A DNA stretch of 64,000 nt from Vibrio tapetis subsp. tapetis (GTDB lineage Bacteria > Pseudomonadota > Gammaproteobacteria > Enterobacterales > Vibrionaceae), in assembly GCF_900233005.1 (NCBI RefSeq), contig NZ_LT960613.1, positions 18,267-82,266 on the forward strand, read 5' to 3'. This document shows positions 61,033 to 64,000 of the stretch, piece by piece. How positions within the stretch are numbered: position 1 is the stretch's first letter; every line of letters begins with the position of its first letter. The notes under the pieces were generated by a model. It saw only the letters and a program-made list of their open reading frames with translations. It searched no databases and was not told where the DNA came from. The position numbers and the translations under genes were made by a program.

Positions 61033-61044
61033 TGATTACAAGGG

Positions 61045-61332
61045 TCATACTACGGGGAAAACATAAAAGGTCAATAAGAAAAAACAAGATTTTGCATGCA
61101 AAAATGAACTTGAGCCCCCTATGATAATTTCATAAATGTCCTTTCTAACACAGTAAACATTGAAGTAGCCTAACTGCAGAATAAAATAAATACGGGTCTT
61201 GGTGTTACTGAACTGCGCCAGAGCCGTCCGTTCAAACTGCGTCAGTGTGAAATAAAGACGTCGTTCATGGGCATTGAACTCCGGCCGCACATAAAGCTCT
61301 TCAAGACGGAAGCGGGAGCCACCATTGGGCAA
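61045..61332 (-). pseudogene. Tn3-family transposase N-terminal remnant (tentative)
   Basis: The - strand frame reads RPEFNAHERRLYFTLTQFER, then KTRIYFILQLGYFN. This recalls the N-terminal DUF4158 part of Tn3-family transposases (ERxxYFxLT..., FILQLGYFKA). After YFN the similarity stops and the frame soon ends. A full TnpA has about 1000 aa, so this is only a scrap. Identification is by eye. Confidence 0.45.
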
Positions 61333-61494
61333 CTGGCCCGGGAATTCAGGCTGGGAGAAGCCTCAATCTACCGGGCACTTAGCACGGTCAGGCAATCGAG
61401 TATTGAGCCGGAATTGAAGACGACCAAAGTGATTCTCTGGTTACAGGTGGAAAACAACAGCAAATTGGCTATTTTTGCCCATCCCCCGATATAG
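61267..61494 (+). CDS. Small HTH protein or recombinase C-terminal fragment
   Basis: The 75-aa frame carries an HTH reading AGATIGQLAREFRLGEASIYRAL, as at the C-terminus of resolvases or in transposase-associated proteins. The segment KTTKVILWLQVENNSK follows before the frame ends. It overlaps the Tn3-like scrap on the other strand by 66 bases, so at least one of the two is not a real gene. The upstream frame stays open without a clear start, which suggests a truncated gene. Confidence 0.35.
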   Translation: MGIELRPHIKLFKTEAGATIGQLAREFRLGEASIYRALSTVRQSSIEPELKTTKVILWLQVENNSKLAIFAHPPI

Positions 61495-62582
61495 TTCATT
61501 CTGAATGTAAAGCAAACGGTCGTTTAAATTACAATGAATTTTTGAAGGTTTAGCTTTAGGTATTCTGTCAATTAACCCGTTAATTAATCAATGTGTAGTA
61601 AACGTTAAGCTAGTCTGGTCGATATCGGAGGTTGGGCAAAAATGACCATTGGTGCTCAAACCCCTTAACTGGAGAGTACCGTTGGCCAAGCCCTTAGCGT
61701 GGGATAATTTACAAATTCCCTGTCTACCCTTCAAACCCCATCTAGCGATTAACACATTACACTGTAACATTGAGAGTAATGTAGCATTCAGCAGCAAAAC
61801 CTTTCATTTGTTTAAGATCTGAACAGATCAAACTTGATCTTGTGCTCTGTCCCTTTTTATTTCATGAGTCGCTGTGCGACGAATACCAGAAAGCGCGAGC
61901 GAAGCGAGTAAGAGAGGTGATGAAGCGTCCGCCATTTCTTTTTTATCGCATGATTCTCCCCCACAAAAAAAGACCTCGGCCCTGCTAAGCCTGATGAGCG
62001 GTTTAGGTTGACGGGAATAAGGAGCTTAAGGATTGGTTTCACAAGAGTGGGCGTATGAGTGAGAAAGGTTCCTGTCGTATGACAAAAGAAAGATCCAGCG
62101 CAGCCAGCTAAGAATAATAAGGTGGCTTTAACGATGTCTTCATGCTGGCTGAGACAACTTTGGAGCGAAGCGACGGTTTAGGATCGATCAAGTAAGCTGT
62201 GGGGGATGAGACTGACGCGCTAACGCTTGTCGGGTTTGCACTGTCTCTACATGCAAGCATATAGCAGCCAGTACAAACCTTGAGTAGAGAAATCGAATTA
62301 AATGAGGTTACATTATCAGTATATACGTAGTGTAAGTACGGAGTACTCCTAACCGCAGTCCAATATACAGAGCCTTTTTAAGGGTAACGTCTACCCTCCA
62401 TTTCTTGCACCCTCTTTGTAAAAAGAGCCTATGATTACACACGTTTGTCTAAATACAGTTCAATTGTTCCGCTAAAACCTAAGACATAACGCCGTAAAAG
62501 TCCTCGTTAGCTCACTTTTTTACCCCAGATTAAACGCCAGACGTGACAAATCCTCCGCCGTGAAGCGGATACCGGTTCTAAT
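61495..62582. other. Non-coding region downstream of the putative rep gene; candidate origin area
   Basis: No convincing gene is seen in about 1.09 kb. It holds a hairpin GTCGC-TGT-GCGAC (61868-61880) followed by GCGAGCGAAGCGAG, weakly reminiscent of the leader repeats, and another GAGCGAAGCGACGG near 62162. CTCTTT-GTA-AAAGAG lies near 62411. In IncFII-like replicons the origin lies downstream of repA, so ori may be here. No iterons or clear DnaA boxes were found. Confidence 0.35.
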
Positions 62583-63467
62583 TTAATGCGGGGAAAGGTG
62601 AGCTTGGCTACGCTGAGAGGGTAAGAACCAGCCCGAAACTAAAGACGCCGTCTTATTTAACTTGTCGGCATTAAAGATCTCTTGAACGCCCGCAGCGATG
62701 GTACGAAACGCAAGCCATTCAAACCTCAAGCCCTTCTTTTCCATCCGTTGCCGACTGGCCATGATGAGATCAGAAATGTTGCGGTAACTGACGACTTTTA
62801 AATCTCTGAAAAACGTCGCGGTAAACTGCTTATACGCGGCCGCGCTGCGAACCGTGCCCTCATCACTGTCCACACACACATTAATGCGCTCAGAGGTGAG
62901 ATAAGACGCTCGTTGCAAGTATTTCACGACTTTAGCAAACGCCTTAGGAGAAATAAACTCCCCCCAACGCAACGCATAATCTTCTTGCAATTGATCATAA
63001 CTGATGGTTTTTAAGCCCGCTTCGGTCGGTAAACCGATGCGGCCACCAATCAAATCCGTGTTTGGCATCATGCACGCCAACACCTTCGCTATCAAAGTGC
63101 GGCACTGGACATTATGAATGGCCGCGCCCCCCCATGCAAACAAACTGGCAAACCGTTGTGGGTTGGTAATGAAATCCTGGCACGACTTTAAGATCACCGC
63201 ATACTCAGGCGGCAATTTGACAATCTCACCACTGCGAAGCAAACGATAACATCGAAATCCAATGGTAAAATCCGGAGACTCTTCTTGTTTTTGTGTCACC
63301 ACCGAGTGGCACAGCGCAATCAGCTCATGCTTACGCGCTTTGCGTTTGGCGCGATACGCTTTGTCGTATTCCGGTTTGGTGAGGCTTGAGGCGTTGTTAT
63401 CGGCAAACATGAGACTCGCCCTCAAGTTCATCACCGAAACGGGCATCACACGGAATGCCATCGTCAT
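62583..63467 (-). CDS. Probable plasmid replication initiation protein (RepA-like)
   Basis: The 294-aa product (or 282 aa from the ATG at 63431) is basic. Its N-terminus is Lys/Arg-rich (KPEYDKAYRAKRKARKHELI). Two winged-helix-like segments follow: TEAGLKTISYDQLQEDYALRWG and SPKAFAKVVKYLQRASYLTSERIN. That layout resembles RepFIIA-type initiators, but no diagnostic motif is certain. It lies near parAB, is followed by a long non-coding region and preceded by a leader with a bidirectional terminator and a long hairpin, all as in antisense-controlled replicons. Confidence 0.5.
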   Translation of the reverse strand: MTMAFRVMPVSVMNLRASLMFADNNASSLTKPEYDKAYRAKRKARKHELIALCHSVVTQKQEESPDFTIGFRCYRLLRSGEIVKLPPEYAVILKSCQDFITNPQRFASLFAWGGAAIHNVQCRTLIAKVLACMMPNTDLIGGRIGLPTEAGLKTISYDQLQEDYALRWGEFISPKAFAKVVKYLQRASYLTSERINVCVDSDEGTVRSAAAYKQFTATFFRDLKVVSYRNISDLIMASRQRMEKKGLRFEWLAFRTIAAGVQEIFNADKLNKTASLVSGWFLPSQRSQAHLSPH

Positions 63468-63645
63468 TATCGGTCATTACTTGGGTGCTGAGTCTCAAGG
63501 GAGCTTGCGCAGGGCAAGACAAAATAAAGCGATTCATAGTTTGATTCCAGAAGATTTTTAGGGTTGCTTGGTTCTCACACCAAACAATGAGCCTTTAATT
63601 TACACAAGATCCGATGAAAGATCAAATGCTTAAATTTCAGGCACA

Positions 63646-63680
63646 AAAAAGCCGTTCACTTCTGGGAGAACGGCTTTTTG
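63646..63680. terminator. Bidirectional terminator in the rep leader
   Basis: A perfect 12-bp stem AAAAAGCCGTTC / GAACGGCTTTTT (63646-63657, 63668-63679) has T-tracts on both strands. It lies about 180 bases upstream of the rep start, so it may end an antisense RNA and/or attenuate the rep mRNA. Confidence 0.8.
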
Positions 63681-63910
63681 CGAATGCTATGTGGTTAGAT
63701 TGAGAGTCCAACACATTCTGCTTTAACTAAGAACACTATACAGAATCTTCTATATAGCGAGTGCTCTATATAATGCACTATGTTGCTAAAGTTGACTTCA
63801 TTATAAGAAATCCCGCCTCAGTTATCAAGAACTCAATGTGTGATAAGTCACATTTTCACTTTTGCATTTAACACTATGTGCATTATACGCATTGAAATCA
63901 ATCACTTAAG
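63681..63910. other. AT-rich rep upstream region
   Basis: No gene is seen. Repeated TCTATATA words (about 63749-63775) and several TATAAT-like stretches suggest promoters. Confidence 0.35.
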
Positions 63911-63961
63911 TGCCAAGTCGTCCAATCTGTGATTTGTCATCACATATTGTACGACTTGGCA
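63911..63961. repeat. Long near-perfect inverted repeat (cruciform-like)
   Basis: The arms TGCCAAGTCGT, CAAT and TGTGAT pair with ATCACA, ATTG and ACGACTTGGCA around loop TTGTC: 21 pairs with two small mismatches. Seven A follow on the + strand. It may be an RNA control element of the replicon or a protein-binding dyad. Confidence 0.75.
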
Positions 63962-64000
63962 AAAAAAGAACAGTTTTTTTACATTCTATTTTTTCGCAGA

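Noticed and set aside
1..64000. tRNA, rRNA, riboswitches and CRISPR arrays
   Set aside because: None was recognised on either strand by eye; short tRNA-like folds cannot be fully excluded without a covariance-model search.

Overview
This window looks like about 64 kb of a conjugative plasmid from the Vibrionaceae (Vibrio or Photobacterium). Three things point there. It has an F-type transfer region (traH, traG, traD, traI). Its higBA toxin-antitoxin pair closely resembles V. cholerae HigBA-2. It also carries Vibrio-type integron attC-like repeats. No chromosomal housekeeping gene is intact, and no tRNA, rRNA or CRISPR array was seen.

Layout. 0-16.7 kb: the 3' end of the tra operon on the + strand (traH end, traG, small hypotheticals, traD, a 507-aa unknown, a very long traI relaxase-helicase). 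16.7-18.1 kb: an IS4-family element exactly at the traI stop codon. 18.1-23.7 kb: a likely relaxosome gene, a candidate oriT at about 18.5-18.7 kb, and an F-like leading region on the - strand (transglycosylase, small unknowns, large ParB-like protein), all transcribed toward oriT. 23.8-44.2 kb: an inserted accessory island with higBA-2, integron-cassette-like genes, an IS21-family element, a tyrosine recombinase, an AbiE-type pair, a complete type I restriction-modification system, an Abi_2-type gene and a caspase-like (CHAT) gene; its parts are separated by families of direct repeats. 44.3-47.1 kb: more leading-region-like - strand genes, including a DinI-like gene with a LexA box. 47.2-58.0 kb: a scrapyard of six full or partial copies of one IS6-family element, an IS5-family element, a second HigBA pair, a resolvase with a res-like region, a secreted nuclease-like gene, a lipoprotein and several broken genes, including a decayed recX. 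58.0-61.0 kb: a parAB operon with overlapping downstream genes. 61.0-64.0 kb: Tn3-like debris, a non-coding stretch, and a probable replication initiator with a structured leader.

Most interesting: several - strand genes in the leading region share one long, strongly structured 5' leader (three related copies plus a diverged fourth upstream of the ParB-like gene). It has a 14-bp stem, a second stem with a compensatory base change between copies, and a different hexanucleotide array at the same place in each of the three related copies. Their position, and transcription toward oriT, fit single-stranded-DNA promoters of the F-plasmid Frpo/ssi type, here as a sequence family I do not recognise. 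Second is the modular defence island, whose restriction part is bounded by a perfect 47-bp direct repeat beside a recombinase gene.

Caution: several genes are broken at or near short homopolymers or by single stops. Whether this is decay, programmed frameshifting or sequence error cannot be decided from the sequence alone.
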